Positions 1-9,606 of a stretch of DNA of 64,000 nucleotides are shown here, one piece after another (positions within the stretch are counted from its first letter, which is position 1; each line of letters begins with the position of its first letter). Both the position numbers and the translations under genes were made by a program. The stretch lies in contig NZ_CP195158.1 of assembly GCF_051200825.1 (NCBI RefSeq), positions 310,001 through 374,000 of the forward strand, given 5' to 3'. The notes beneath the pieces are model-generated. The model was not told the origin of the DNA and made no database searches. It saw only the letters and a list, made by a program, of their open reading frames with translations. This DNA is from Formosa sp030427735 (lineage in GTDB: Bacteria; Bacteroidota; Bacteroidia; Flavobacteriales; Flavobacteriaceae).

Positions 1-716
1 TGGCGGTTTTTGCGGCGTATTTAATAAATTATACCATACCTAGGGCTGGCGAAGTCGCTAGGGTTTCTATTTTATCTTCGTACGAGCATGTGCCTTTCGA
101 AAAAGGTTTTGGCACGGTAGTCGCCGAGCGTATAGCCGATTTAATTGTTATGTTGGGCATTATACTTTTAACCTTGTGTTTTCAGTTCGATTTTATAATT
201 CATTTTTTTTTCGAAAAATTTAATGTAACCAAACTCATCGTCATGGGATTTGGTGTCATCTTAATAGGAGTTGCTTTTATCCTTTACATCCGTAAAAGTC
301 AATCTATAATTGCTACTAAAATTAAAAGTTTTATTTACGGTTTGCTTGAAGGTGGGTTGAGTATCTTTAAAATGAAAAAAAAATGGGCCTTTATAGCGCA
401 TACGCTTTTTATATGGCTAATGTATGTGCTTATGTTTTATGTAACAACCTTTGCAGTGCAAGGTCTCCATCCTGTTACTCTAGGAGCCGTATTAATTGGT
501 TTTATATCGGGAAGTTTTAGTATTGCAGCTACAAATGGTGGTATTGGTTCGTATCCTGTTGCGGTATATGCTGCATTTTCACTGTTTAATATGGCCGAAG
601 GGCCTAGTATTGCTTTTGGGTGGATTATGTGGACATCGCAAACTTTAATGATTATTCTTTGTGGCGGTTTATCGCTGCTGTGGTTGCCCATATACAATAG
701 GAAAACGAGTGAATAA
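1..716 (+). CDS. Flippase-like membrane protein (LPG synthase TM / UPF0104 family), 5' end missing
   Basis: The reading frame is open from base 3, so the gene begins before the window; about 237 C-terminal residues are visible. They hold several hydrophobic segments and the family-like signatures RAGEVAR and TVVAERIAD, followed by a Gly/Ser-rich stretch (ISGSFSIAATNGGIGSYP) typical of the lysylphosphatidylglycerol synthase transmembrane domain (PF03706). Relatives include the flippase half of MprF and AglD-like proteins, so movement of a lipid or lipid-linked compound across the inner membrane is plausible, but the substrate cannot be inferred. A GTG at position 90 is an internal codon, because the conserved RAGE motif lies upstream of it. 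The family call is firm; the function is not. Confidence 0.8.
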   Translation, partial: AVFAAYLINYTIPRAGEVARVSILSSYEHVPFEKGFGTVVAERIADLIVMLGIILLTLCFQFDFIIHFFFEKFNVTKLIVMGFGVILIGVAFILYIRKSQSIIATKIKSFIYGLLEGGLSIFKMKKKWAFIAHTLFIWLMYVLMFYVTTFAVQGLHPVTLGAVLIGFISGSFSIAATNGGIGSYPVAVYAAFSLFNMAEGPSIAFGWIMWTSQTLMIILCGGLSLLWLPIYNRKTSE

Positions 717-808
717 TCTTGTTTTTGTGAATTGAAGCCATTCAAAAAAGTTTGTTTCAATTCAAAATTATTTTTTTATACCTTGCATAGCACTAACCAA
801 ATTTTACT

Positions 809-1957
809 ATGAAAAGAATATTTGCTATAATCGTATTAGTTTTTACGTTTCAATCGAGCTCTGCCCAAGCCATTTACGAAACTATTAAGTCCGAAAAATT
901 AGGCGCCACGCGAAAGCTGAAAATTCAATTGCCTAGAGGGTATTCTAGTAACGAAGACAAACATTATCCTTTGGTTATTGTTTTTGATGGAGATTATATG
1001 TTCGAACCCGTAGCCGGTAGTATAGATTACTATTCGTATTGGGAAGATGTTCCAGATGTAATTGTAGTTGGAATAAATCAGGTTGAAAACAGGTATTACG
1101 ACACCATGTTTTCAGAGCAAAATTCATTACCTATAGATTCTAGTGCCAAGTTTTTTGAATTTATAGGCATGGAGCTTATTCCGTTTATAGAAGGTAAGTA
1201 CCGTACAGAAGATTTTAGATTAGCTATAGGTCATGGTGCTACAGCCAATTTTATTAATTATTACCTGCTTAAAGATAAGCCTTTGTTTAAAGGGTATATT
1301 GTAATAAGTCCAGAATTAGCGCCAAACATGACCAAATACATGCCAGAGCGTCTGTCTAAAATAGATAGTAAAGTATTCTATTATTTGGCTACAGCTACAG
1401 ACGATCTTAAATCGGTTAAAAAGGGAACAGAGTTGTTAAACACGTTGTTAGATAAAATAGATAACGACAACTTGCGATACGATTACGATATGTTTGAAGG
1501 CTTAACACATTATTCGGTTGCGGCACAAGCTATCCCTAAAGCCTTATCTAGTATTTTTTATGTGTACCAACCAATTACATCTATAGAGTACGAGCGCGAT
1601 ATTTTAACATCAGACGATGAGCCTATTGAGTATTTGAAAACAAAATACGAATCGATTAAAGAGTTGTATGGTGTAGATAAAGTGATTTTGGTTAACGATT
1701 TTAAAGCCATAGCGGCAGCCATAGAAAAGAAAGAAGCCTATAAAGATTATCAAGAGTTGGGTAAATTGGCTAGAGATGCCTATCCAGAGGCTTTATTGGG
1801 GCAATATTATTTGGCGAGATATTACGAAGAGACAGGTCAGCCTAAAAAAGCAATGAAAACCTATCAGTCTTCTTATATTTTCGATGAAATTGGCGGTCTT
1901 ACGAAAGACGATATGATAGAGCGTGCCAACCGTCTTAAAGCAGATTTCGGGTATTAA
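809..1957 (+). CDS. Secreted esterase-fold (PF00756-like) protein lacking the nucleophile serine
   Basis: A signal peptide (residues 1-20, ending SSSAQA) precedes an alpha/beta-hydrolase domain resembling putative esterases of the Fes/antigen-85 type: YPLVIVFDGDYMF and VVGINQVENRYYD match conserved strands. The nucleophile elbow, normally GHSxGG, reads GHGAT at residues 141-145, so Gly143 replaces the serine; the codon is GGT and reads cleanly. A late His (GLTHYS, H234) is kept. The last ~80 residues look helical and TPR-like (ALLGQYYLARYYEETGQ). The stop codon overlaps the radA start (TAATG), which suggests translational coupling. It is probably a non-catalytic periplasmic or outer-surface protein, but a relocated nucleophile cannot be excluded. 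Confidence 0.75.
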   Translation: MKRIFAIIVLVFTFQSSSAQAIYETIKSEKLGATRKLKIQLPRGYSSNEDKHYPLVIVFDGDYMFEPVAGSIDYYSYWEDVPDVIVVGINQVENRYYDTMFSEQNSLPIDSSAKFFEFIGMELIPFIEGKYRTEDFRLAIGHGATANFINYYLLKDKPLFKGYIVISPELAPNMTKYMPERLSKIDSKVFYYLATATDDLKSVKKGTELLNTLLDKIDNDNLRYDYDMFEGLTHYSVAAQAIPKALSSIFYVYQPITSIEYERDILTSDDEPIEYLKTKYESIKELYGVDKVILVNDFKAIAAAIEKKEAYKDYQELGKLARDAYPEALLGQYYLARYYEETGQPKKAMKTYQSSYIFDEIGGLTKDDMIERANRLKADFGY

Positions 1958-3321
1958 TGGCAAAAGTAAAAACAACGTTTTACTGTCAGAGTTGTGGTGC
2001 GCAATATGCCAAATGGCAAGGGCAATGTAATGCGTGTAAAGCGTGGAATACTATAGTCGAAGAAGTTATTCAAACACCTGAAAAAAGCGATTGGAAACCA
2101 TCGACCTCAAACACCGAAAAACGCAGAACATCCAAGCCGTTGTTAATTAACGAAATCGATGCGTCTCACGAAGCCCGTTTAAATACTTTCGATCAAGAAT
2201 TAAATCGCGTGTTAGGTGGTGGTATAGTACCGGGTTCCCTAACATTACTGGGGGGCGAACCAGGCATAGGCAAGAGTACTTTGTTGTTGCAGGTCGCATT
2301 AAAATTACCTTATAAAACGCTTTATGTTTCTGGTGAAGAAAGCCAGAAACAAATAAAAATGCGGGCAGAGCGTATCAATCCTAATAATAGTAGTTGCTAC
2401 ATCTTAACCGAAACCAAAACTCAAAATATCTTTAAGCAAATCGAAGCCTTAGTGCCCGATGTGGTAATTGTAGACTCTATACAAACTTTGCATAGCGATT
2501 ATGTAGAATCTTCTTCGGGGAGTATTTCACAAATAAAAGAGTGTACTACAGAGCTTATTAAATTTGCAAAAGAAACCTCTACGCCTGTTATTTTAATAGG
2601 GCATATTACTAAAGATGGCCATATTGCGGGGCCTAAAATTTTAGAGCATATGGTAGATACGGTGCTTCAATTTGAAGGCGATAGAAACCATGTGTTTAGA
2701 ATTTTAAGAGCTAATAAAAACCGTTTTGGTTCTACCAACGAACTGGGGATTTACGAAATGCAGGGTTCAGGATTAAGAGAAGTTTCTAATCCGTCTGAGT
2801 TGTTAATCTCTAAGAAAGATGAAGAGCTAAGCGGTAATGCAGTTTCTGCAACTTTAGAAGGCATGCGCCCTTTAATGATAGAGGTTCAGGCTTTAGTAAG
2901 TACGGCGGTTTACGGTACGCCACAACGAAGCGCAACAGGATTTAATGCAAAACGATTAAACATGCTGTTGGCTGTTTTAGAGAAGCGCGCTGGGTTTCGT
3001 TTGGGGGCTAAAGATGTATTTTTAAACATTACTGGCGGTATAACGGTAGACGATCCTGCAATAGATTTGGCTGTAGTAGCAGCCATACTGTCTTCTAACG
3101 AAGACGAGCCGCTTCAAAAAGATTATTGCTTTGCTGCCGAGGTTGGGTTGTCTGGAGAAATCCGCCCTGTGCAACGTGTAGAACAACGCATTCAAGAAGC
3201 CGAGAAATTAGGGTTTTCAACCATTTTCGTTTCCAAGTACAGTAAAATCAGTTTTAAGCCTCAAAGCATAAGCATTCAATTACTTTCTAAAATAGAAGAT
3301 TTAGCAGGGTTTATAGTTTAA
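1957..3321 (+). CDS. radA: DNA repair protein RadA
   Basis: RadA (Sms) is a RecA-like ATPase that promotes branch migration in recombinational repair. The N-terminal four-cysteine zinc finger (C10, C13, C24, C27), the Walker A motif GEPGIGKST (K106), the diagnostic KNRFG motif (residues 254-258) and a C-terminal Lon-protease-like domain are all present. The 454-residue length is normal for the family. The start is fixed by the zinc finger beginning at residue 10 and by the one-base TAATG overlap with the upstream gene, implying co-translation. A 78-base gap containing a promoter separates it from the peptidase gene downstream. Confidence 0.97.
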   Translation: MAKVKTTFYCQSCGAQYAKWQGQCNACKAWNTIVEEVIQTPEKSDWKPSTSNTEKRRTSKPLLINEIDASHEARLNTFDQELNRVLGGGIVPGSLTLLGGEPGIGKSTLLLQVALKLPYKTLYVSGEESQKQIKMRAERINPNNSSCYILTETKTQNIFKQIEALVPDVVIVDSIQTLHSDYVESSSGSISQIKECTTELIKFAKETSTPVILIGHITKDGHIAGPKILEHMVDTVLQFEGDRNHVFRILRANKNRFGSTNELGIYEMQGSGLREVSNPSELLISKKDEELSGNAVSATLEGMRPLMIEVQALVSTAVYGTPQRSATGFNAKRLNMLLAVLEKRAGFRLGAKDVFLNITGGITVDDPAIDLAVVAAILSSNEDEPLQKDYCFAAEVGLSGEIRPVQRVEQRIQEAEKLGFSTIFVSKYSKISFKPQSISIQLLSKIEDLAGFIV

Positions 3322-3356
3322 GCTGTTGCTAGATATATTTTTTCGGTTAAAAAGGT

Positions 3357-3364
3357 TAGGTTTG
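3357..3364 (+). promoter_or_regulatory. Minus-7 promoter element for the M13 peptidase gene
   Basis: TAGGTTTG matches the Bacteroidota sigma-A minus-7 consensus TAnnTTTG exactly and lies 35 bases before the ATG at 3400. The upstream region is T-rich but shows no clean TTTG minus-33 box. Confidence 0.5.
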
Positions 3365-3399
3365 TAACTATCAGATTACAACAATTCAAAATAACATTT

Positions 3400-5502
3400 A
3401 TGAAAACAAACATTTTAAAGCTATCGGTGCTTAGTGCCGTGGCTTTTGCTAGCTTGTCGGCATGTAAAGACGATGCTAAAAAAGATGTCGCCGAGCTTAC
3501 GCAAGAGCAAGCTGTGCCAGGAATCAATTTAGATTACATGGATGATTCGGTAAAACCGAGTGAAGATTTTTTTAAACATGTTAATGGAAACTGGCTTAAA
3601 AACAACACCATTCCGGACGATAGATCGCGATGGGGAAGCTTTGATGAATTACGACAAAAGACCGATGAAGATGCTCTAGGTATACTTAAAGCAGCAATGT
3701 CTAACGATAAAGATTTTGCTAAAATAGAAGTGCTTCCGGGTTCAGATCAAGAAAAGGCGGTGTTCTTATACGAAACCATTATGGATACCGTAGCTAGAAA
3801 CAAAGCCGGCATTCAGCCTATATTGCCAACCTTACAAAATATAGAATCGATAGCTAATATTGCCGATCTGCAAGCTTATTTAACCCAAATGGAACCTAAA
3901 GGCGGTGCTGGATTTTTTGGTTTTCGAGTTGGTGCAGATGCAAAAGATAGCAATAAAAATGTAGGTAAATTAGGAACAGGCCGCTTAGGACTTCCTGATA
4001 GAGATTATTATGTGAAAGATGATGCGGACTCTAAAGATAAGCGACAAGCGTATGTAGATTATATTACCAAAATGCTTCAATTCTTAGGCGATAGCGAAGC
4101 AGAAGCAAAAGCTGAAGCCGAACAAATTTTAGCTTTCGAAACGAGTTTAGCAGCGCCTAAATTAGATAAAGTCGATTTAAGAGACGCGAGAAAAACTTAC
4201 AATCCTACTGCTGTTTCAGACTTGCAACAAATGGTGCCAGCCATAAACTGGGAGTCTTATTTTACAGGTATAGGAGCTAAAGGTTTAGATACTGTAATTG
4301 TAAGTCAGCCAAAATATATGAAAGCCTTACAGTCTATTTTAGAGCAGAATAATGTAGCGGACTGGAAAGTGTATTTGCGATGGACAGCTTTTAACGGCGC
4401 TGCAGGAATGCTTAGTGATGAATTGGAAGAAGCAAAGTGGGAGTTTTATAGCAAAACTCTTCGTGGAGCAAAAAAACAGCGTCCAAGAGACGAACGTGCT
4501 TTACAAACTATTAATGGTACTGTAGGCGAAGCCCTTGGTAAATTGTATGTGGATGAGAAATTTCCGCCAGAAGCCAAAGCCAAAGCCGAAGAAATGATTA
4601 AAAATGTTATAAAAGCTTTCGAGTACAGAATATCGGAATTGCCTTGGATGAGCGAAGATACCAAGCAAAAGGCGATAGAAAAACTTCAAGCGACACAAAT
4701 TAAAATAGCCTACCCAGACCAATGGAAAGACTATTCAGATTTAAATATAAAAAGTGTAGAAGCTGGAGGTACTTATTTACAAAATATAGAAAGTGCTCGC
4801 GTTTGGAATTTTAAAGATGATATTGATAAATTAGGAAAGCCAGTCGATAAAAGCGAATGGTATATGGCGCCGCAGGTCGTGAACGCTTATTTTAATCCGT
4901 CTTTTAACGAAATTGTATTTCCTGCTGCGATTTTACAGCCGCCATTTTATAATTACAAAGCAGACGATGCTGTAAATTATGGTGGAATAGGTGCGGTAAT
5001 CGGACATGAAATTTCTCATAGTTTCGACGATTCTGGTGCACGTTACGACAAGGATGGAAACTTAAATAACTGGTGGACAGACGAGGATTTAGAGCAATTT
5101 ACAAAATTAGGTAAAGCCTTGGCAGATCAGTACAGTAGTTTAGAAGTGTTACCAGAAGTGTATATTAATGGCGAATTTACTTTAGGCGAAAACATTGGTG
5201 ATTTAGGTGGGGTAAATGCCGCTTACGATGCGCTTCAAATGAGTCTGAAAGCTCATGGTAATCCAGGTTTAATAGATGGTTTTACACCAGAACAACGCTT
5301 CTTTATGTCTTGGGCAACAGTTTGGAGAACCTTGTATAGAGACGATGCTCTAAAGAATCAAATAAAAACAGATCCGCATTCTCCAGGAATGAATCGCGCC
5401 ATACAACCGCTTTTAAATGTTGATGCGTTTTACGATGCATTCAGTATTAAAGCAGGAGATAGTATGTATATTGCTCCAGAAGAACGTGTGAAGATTTGGT
5501 AA
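3400..5502 (+). CDS. M13 (neprilysin/PepO-type) zinc metallopeptidase lipoprotein
   Basis: The protein is probably exported and lipid-anchored: the lipobox LSAC puts the acylated cysteine at residue 22. It then carries the M13 N-terminal helical domain (DFFKHVNGNW) and the catalytic domain: HEISH at residues 536-540, with His536 and His540 as zinc ligands and Glu537 as catalytic base, and ENIGD at 597-601 supplying the third ligand Glu597 and the supporting Asp. NAYFNP, found in most M13 enzymes, is present. The C-terminus ends KIW where neprilysin has a Cys-containing CRVW-like tail. It should cleave oligopeptides in the periplasm or at the surface. It has its own promoter and terminator, so it is likely monocistronic. 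Confidence 0.94.
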   Translation: MKTNILKLSVLSAVAFASLSACKDDAKKDVAELTQEQAVPGINLDYMDDSVKPSEDFFKHVNGNWLKNNTIPDDRSRWGSFDELRQKTDEDALGILKAAMSNDKDFAKIEVLPGSDQEKAVFLYETIMDTVARNKAGIQPILPTLQNIESIANIADLQAYLTQMEPKGGAGFFGFRVGADAKDSNKNVGKLGTGRLGLPDRDYYVKDDADSKDKRQAYVDYITKMLQFLGDSEAEAKAEAEQILAFETSLAAPKLDKVDLRDARKTYNPTAVSDLQQMVPAINWESYFTGIGAKGLDTVIVSQPKYMKALQSILEQNNVADWKVYLRWTAFNGAAGMLSDELEEAKWEFYSKTLRGAKKQRPRDERALQTINGTVGEALGKLYVDEKFPPEAKAKAEEMIKNVIKAFEYRISELPWMSEDTKQKAIEKLQATQIKIAYPDQWKDYSDLNIKSVEAGGTYLQNIESARVWNFKDDIDKLGKPVDKSEWYMAPQVVNAYFNPSFNEIVFPAAILQPPFYNYKADDAVNYGGIGAVIGHEISHSFDDSGARYDKDGNLNNWWTDEDLEQFTKLGKALADQYSSLEVLPEVYINGEFTLGENIGDLGGVNAAYDALQMSLKAHGNPGLIDGFTPEQRFFMSWATVWRTLYRDDALKNQIKTDPHSPGMNRAIQPLLNVDAFYDAFSIKAGDSMYIAPEERVKIW

Positions 5503-5523
5503 TTCTTCCGAATTAAAAATTTT

Positions 5524-5552
5524 AAAACCCTCAACATATTGTTGGGGGTTTT
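5524..5552 (+). terminator. Intrinsic terminator after the M13 peptidase gene
   Basis: A 12-bp stem (5524-5535 with 5541-5552, one G-T pair) has a 5-nt loop and ends in a run of four T, 21 bases after the stop codon. Confidence 0.85.
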
Positions 5553-5557
5553 ATGTT

Positions 5558-5565
5558 TATCTTTG
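5558..5565 (+). promoter_or_regulatory. Minus-7 promoter element for the small lipoprotein gene
   Basis: TATCTTTG is an exact TAnnTTTG match just downstream of the preceding terminator. TTG triplets in the 3' arm of that hairpin could serve as the minus-33 box, so the terminator and promoter may overlap. Confidence 0.5.
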
Positions 5566-5623
5566 TAATGTTCAAAGTGTTAATAATTAGTGTGTTATGA
5601 GATATTTTTCTGGTTTGGTAAGG

Positions 5624-6091
5624 ATGGATTTTAAAAATATATTGTTTTACGCACTATTTGTTGCTGCGACTGCTTGTGGAACGCATGCAAGTAAAAGTGA
5701 AGACGAACTTGTACAGACACTAAATACATATATGGTAAAGGTTAACGAAAACCATACGCTAGGAGAGACTGTGGTAGAAGGCGCATTAACTGATAACAAG
5801 GGGCAAAACGACATAGGTTCTTTTACCTATTATGTAAACTACAATAAAGACACTAAAGACTTGTGCCATATTAAAAATATAGAAAAGACTAATCAAACTC
5901 GCGAAGAGCATTATTATTACAAAAACAATACTTTAGTTACTGTGTTGGTAAATGCTTCGGCAAGTAGCGACAAAAAAATCTACATAAATAAGGGTCGAAT
6001 TATTTCATCCTTAAATATTGCCCCAGAAGAGCAAGATTTGCTTTTGGCTAAGGGGGAACGTTTTCTTAAAGAATACAAACAAACGCATTAA
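5624..6091 (+). CDS. Small uncharacterised lipoprotein
   Basis: I do not recognise this protein. From the ATG at 5624 it has a compact type II signal peptide with lipobox AATAC (C18 acylated); an in-frame ATG at 5597 would add nine residues before it and is possible. The mature part (~138 residues) is polar, rich in Asn, Lys and Tyr, and ends in a charged segment (EEQDLLLAKGERFLKEY). No enzymatic motif is visible. It lies between a terminator and the ileS gene, with a 106-base gap before ileS, so it is probably transcribed alone from the promoter at 5558. Confidence 0.7.
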   Translation: MDFKNILFYALFVAATACGTHASKSEDELVQTLNTYMVKVNENHTLGETVVEGALTDNKGQNDIGSFTYYVNYNKDTKDLCHIKNIEKTNQTREEHYYYKNNTLVTVLVNASASSDKKIYINKGRIISSLNIAPEEQDLLLAKGERFLKEYKQTH

Positions 6092-6197
6092 AAAGGTATG
6101 ATAAATCGGCTGTTTGTAACGGTTATTTTTCAGACTTAACGGCTTCAATTTTAACTAAAATTCCGTAATTTCGCGTACTTATAAGAAAACAGAACAA

Positions 6198-9100
6198 ATG
6201 AGTACGAGATTTCCTGAATATAAAGGGCTTAACCTGCCAAAAATTGCTGAAGAAATTCTAGGTTTTTGGGAGTCAGAACATATATTTGAAAAAAGTGTAT
6301 CCACCAGAGAAGGGCACGAACCTTATGTTTTTTTCGAAGGGCCACCATCTGCTAACGGATTGCCTGGAGTTCACCACGTGTTAGCACGTTCTATAAAAGA
6401 TATTTTTCCGAGGTATAAAACCATGAAAGGCTTTCAAGTAAAACGTAAAGCTGGTTGGGATACCCACGGATTGCCTATAGAGTTGGGCGTAGAAAAAGAA
6501 TTAGGAATTACTAAAGAAGATATTGGAAAAAGTATTTCGGTAGAAGATTACAACGCCGCTTGCCGAAAAGCCGTGATGCGCTACACTGATATTTGGAACG
6601 ACCTGACTCAAAAAATGGGCTATTGGGTAAATATGGACGACCCGTACATTACCTACGAACCAAAATACATGGAGAGTGTTTGGTGGTTGCTTAAACAGAT
6701 TTACGATAAAAGTTTATTGTATAAAGGCTATACTATTCAGCCGTATTCGCCAAAAGCAGGAACGGGTTTAAGTTCGCACGAGCTTAATCAGCCAGGTTGT
6801 TACCAAGATGTTACCGATACGACTATCGTAGCACAATTTAAGGCTAAAGAGGAATCTTTGCCAGACTTTTTACAGGACGAAGGCGATATCTATTTCTTAG
6901 CTTGGACGACCACACCGTGGACCTTGCCAAGTAATACCGCTTTAACAGTTGGGCCTAAAATTGATTATGTTTTAGTAGAAACTTATAATCAATACACATT
7001 CGAACCTATGAATGTGATTTTAGGAAAGCCTTTGTTAGCTAAGCAATTTGCAGGAAAATATTTCGAAGTTGATTCGAAACCACCATTATTAGACTATAAA
7101 CACGGCGATAAAAAAATTCCGTTTTACGTTGTAAAAGAATTTAAAGGAAGCGATTTGGTAGGCATCACTTACGAGCAATTATTGCCATACGCACAACCAA
7201 ACGACAATCCGGAAAATGCCTTTAGAGTTATTGCCGGTGATTTCGTAACTACCGAAGACGGTACCGGTATTGTACATACCGCGCCAACTTTTGGTGCAGA
7301 CGATGCCTTGGTAGCAAAACAAGCGACGCCAGAAGTGCCACCAATGTTGGTGAAAGACGAAAATGGTAATTTGGTACCACTGGTAGATCTTCAAGGGAAA
7401 TTCCGTCCGGAAATGGGCGAATTGGCTGGTAAATACGTTAAAAACGAATACTATGCCGATGGTGAAGCACCAGAACGTTCGGTAGATGTGGAGATTGCCA
7501 TCAAATTAAAAGAAGAAAACAGAGCTTTTAAAGTAGAAAAATACAAGCATAACTATCCGCATTGTTGGCGTACCGATAAACCAATTCTATACTACCCGTT
7601 AGATTCTTGGTTTATAAAAGTTACCGATATAAAAGAACGTATGTTCCAGCTTAACGAAACCATTAATTGGAAACCAAAAGCAACAGGAACAGGTCGTTTT
7701 GGAAACTGGTTGGCAAACGCGAACGATTGGAATTTATCGCGTTCACGCTATTGGGGAATTCCGTTGCCAATTTGGAGAACCGAAGACGGTAAAGAGGCAT
7801 TATGTATTGGTTCGGTTGCAGAATTGAAAGCCGAAATGGCCAAAGCTGTTGAGGCTGGTGTTCTTGAACAGGATATCTTTGCCGATTTTGAAGTAGGTAA
7901 CAATGCTGAAGACAATTACGCTAAAATCGATTTACATAAAAATATCGTCGATCAAATTACCTTAGTATCTCCTTCAGGAAAACCTATGAAACGCGAAAGC
8001 GATTTGATAGATGTTTGGTTCGATTCTGGTTCTATGCCGTATGCACAATGGCATTATCCGTTTGAAAACAAGGAACTGATAGATGAACACAAATCATTTC
8101 CAGCCGATTTTATTGCAGAAGGTGTCGATCAAACCCGAGGTTGGTTCTATACGCTTCATGCTATAGCCACTATGGTTTTCGATTCGGTTGCTTATAAAAA
8201 CGTCGTGTCTAACGGACTGGTTTTAGATAAAAACGGACAAAAAATGTCGAAGCGTTTAGGGAATGCTGTCGATCCGTTTGAAACGCTTAAAAATCACGGT
8301 GCCGATGCTACCCGTTGGTATATGATAAGTAATGCCAATCCGTGGGATAACTTAAAATTCGATTTAGAGGGTGTAGAGGAAGTAAAACGTAAATTCTTCG
8401 GAACACTTTATAATACCTATTCATTCTTCGCTTTATATACTAATTTAGATGGTTTTAAATACGAAGAAGCCGATATCGCTTTAGAGGATCGTCCAGAGTT
8501 GGATCGTTGGATTTTATCAGAATTACACACCTTAATTCAACGTGTAGACGAATATTACGCCGAGTACGAGCCAACTAAAGCCGCACGAGCTATTTCAGAC
8601 TTTACGCAAGATTATTTAAGTAACTGGTATGTGCGTTTAAGCAGAAGACGGTTCTGGAAGGGCGAATACGAGCAAGATAAAATTTCGGCCTACCAAACAC
8701 TATATACCTGTATGTTAACCATAGCAAAACTTGGCGCGCCAATAGCACCATTTTTCATGGATAAACTTTACCGAGACTTAACACAGGTAACACATACAGA
8801 ACAGGCAGAAAGTGTACATTTGGCTGAGTTTCCAATTTACAATTCGGCTTTTGTAGATAAGGCTTTGGAGCGTAAAATGGAAAATGCACAAACCATTTCG
8901 TCTTTAGTTTTATCGTTAAGAGCTAAAGAAAAAATTAAAGTGCGTCAGCCATTGCAAAAAATTATGATTCCTGTAGACTCAGCGCAGCAAAAGGAAGAAA
9001 TTTTAGCAGTAGCCAATTTAATTAAACACGAAGTAAATATAAAAGACATCGAACTTTTAGAAGATGCTTCAGATATTTTGGTAAAAAACATTAAACCAAA

Positions 9101-9602
9101 TTTTAAAGTTTTAGGGCCGCGTTTTGGTAAAGATATGAAGTTGATAGCTAGTGAAATAGCTAAGTTCGAAGCTGGTGATATCAAAAAAATTGAGCAAAAT
9201 GGAGCCTTAGATGTTGAAATTAATGGAAAAAGTGTTACATTAGGACTAGAAGATGTCGAAATTATATCGCAAGATATAGAAGGGTGGCAGGTCGCAAACG
9301 AAGGTAATTTAACCGTAGCCTTAGACATTACCATTACCGACAATTTAAGAAAAGAAGGTATTGCTAGAGAACTAATTAATAGAATACAAAATTTACGAAA
9401 AGACTCTGGTTTTGAAGTGACAGACAAAATTAATGTGAAGCTACAAAAACAGAACGATGTTGTAAATGCTGTAAACACGAATTTAGAATATATTAAGGCA
9501 GAGACCCTAACCGCCGAACTTGAAATTATGGACCTAATAAACAATGGAATCGAGGTTGTTTTCGACGATATCGAAACCAGATTGTTTATTGAAAAACACT
9601 AA
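6198..9602 (+). CDS. ileS: Isoleucyl-tRNA synthetase, IleS2 type
   Basis: This class I synthetase charges tRNA-Ile. The 1134-residue length fits the eukaryote-like IleS2 branch rather than IleS1 (~930). The N-terminus is typical (FFEGPPSANGLPG), but the HIGH signature reads GVHH at residues 57-60, meaning positions 1 and 3 of HxGH are exchanged. The second signature is KMSKR (682-686). The CP1 editing domain, with TTPWTLPSN and GTGIVHTAP, is present, as is an anticodon-binding domain (WYVRLSRRRFW) and a long C-terminal extension. A ~100-base region precedes it. IleS2 enzymes are known to be mupirocin-tolerant. The downstream DksA-like gene follows after 4 bases. Confidence 0.97.
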   Translation: MSTRFPEYKGLNLPKIAEEILGFWESEHIFEKSVSTREGHEPYVFFEGPPSANGLPGVHHVLARSIKDIFPRYKTMKGFQVKRKAGWDTHGLPIELGVEKELGITKEDIGKSISVEDYNAACRKAVMRYTDIWNDLTQKMGYWVNMDDPYITYEPKYMESVWWLLKQIYDKSLLYKGYTIQPYSPKAGTGLSSHELNQPGCYQDVTDTTIVAQFKAKEESLPDFLQDEGDIYFLAWTTTPWTLPSNTALTVGPKIDYVLVETYNQYTFEPMNVILGKPLLAKQFAGKYFEVDSKPPLLDYKHGDKKIPFYVVKEFKGSDLVGITYEQLLPYAQPNDNPENAFRVIAGDFVTTEDGTGIVHTAPTFGADDALVAKQATPEVPPMLVKDENGNLVPLVDLQGKFRPEMGELAGKYVKNEYYADGEAPERSVDVEIAIKLKEENRAFKVEKYKHNYPHCWRTDKPILYYPLDSWFIKVTDIKERMFQLNETINWKPKATGTGRFGNWLANANDWNLSRSRYWGIPLPIWRTEDGKEALCIGSVAELKAEMAKAVEAGVLEQDIFADFEVGNNAEDNYAKIDLHKNIVDQITLVSPSGKPMKRESDLIDVWFDSGSMPYAQWHYPFENKELIDEHKSFPADFIAEGVDQTRGWFYTLHAIATMVFDSVAYKNVVSNGLVLDKNGQKMSKRLGNAVDPFETLKNHGADATRWYMISNANPWDNLKFDLEGVEEVKRKFFGTLYNTYSFFALYTNLDGFKYEEADIALEDRPELDRWILSELHTLIQRVDEYYAEYEPTKAARAISDFTQDYLSNWYVRLSRRRFWKGEYEQDKISAYQTLYTCMLTIAKLGAPIAPFFMDKLYRDLTQVTHTEQAESVHLAEFPIYNSAFVDKALERKMENAQTISSLVLSLRAKEKIKVRQPLQKIMIPVDSAQQKEEILAVANLIKHEVNIKDIELLEDASDILVKNIKPNFKVLGPRFGKDMKLIASEIAKFEAGDIKKIEQNGALDVEINGKSVTLGLEDVEIISQDIEGWQVANEGNLTVALDITITDNLRKEGIARELINRIQNLRKDSGFEVTDKINVKLQKQNDVVNAVNTNLEYIKAETLTAELEIMDLINNGIEVVFDDIETRLFIEKH

Positions 9603-9606
9603 CATT

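Noticed and set aside
8945..9544. A 199-codon minus-strand frame inside ileS
   Set aside because: It lies wholly opposite the conserved ileS C-terminus and is a Ser/Ile/Phe-rich shadow without homology signals.
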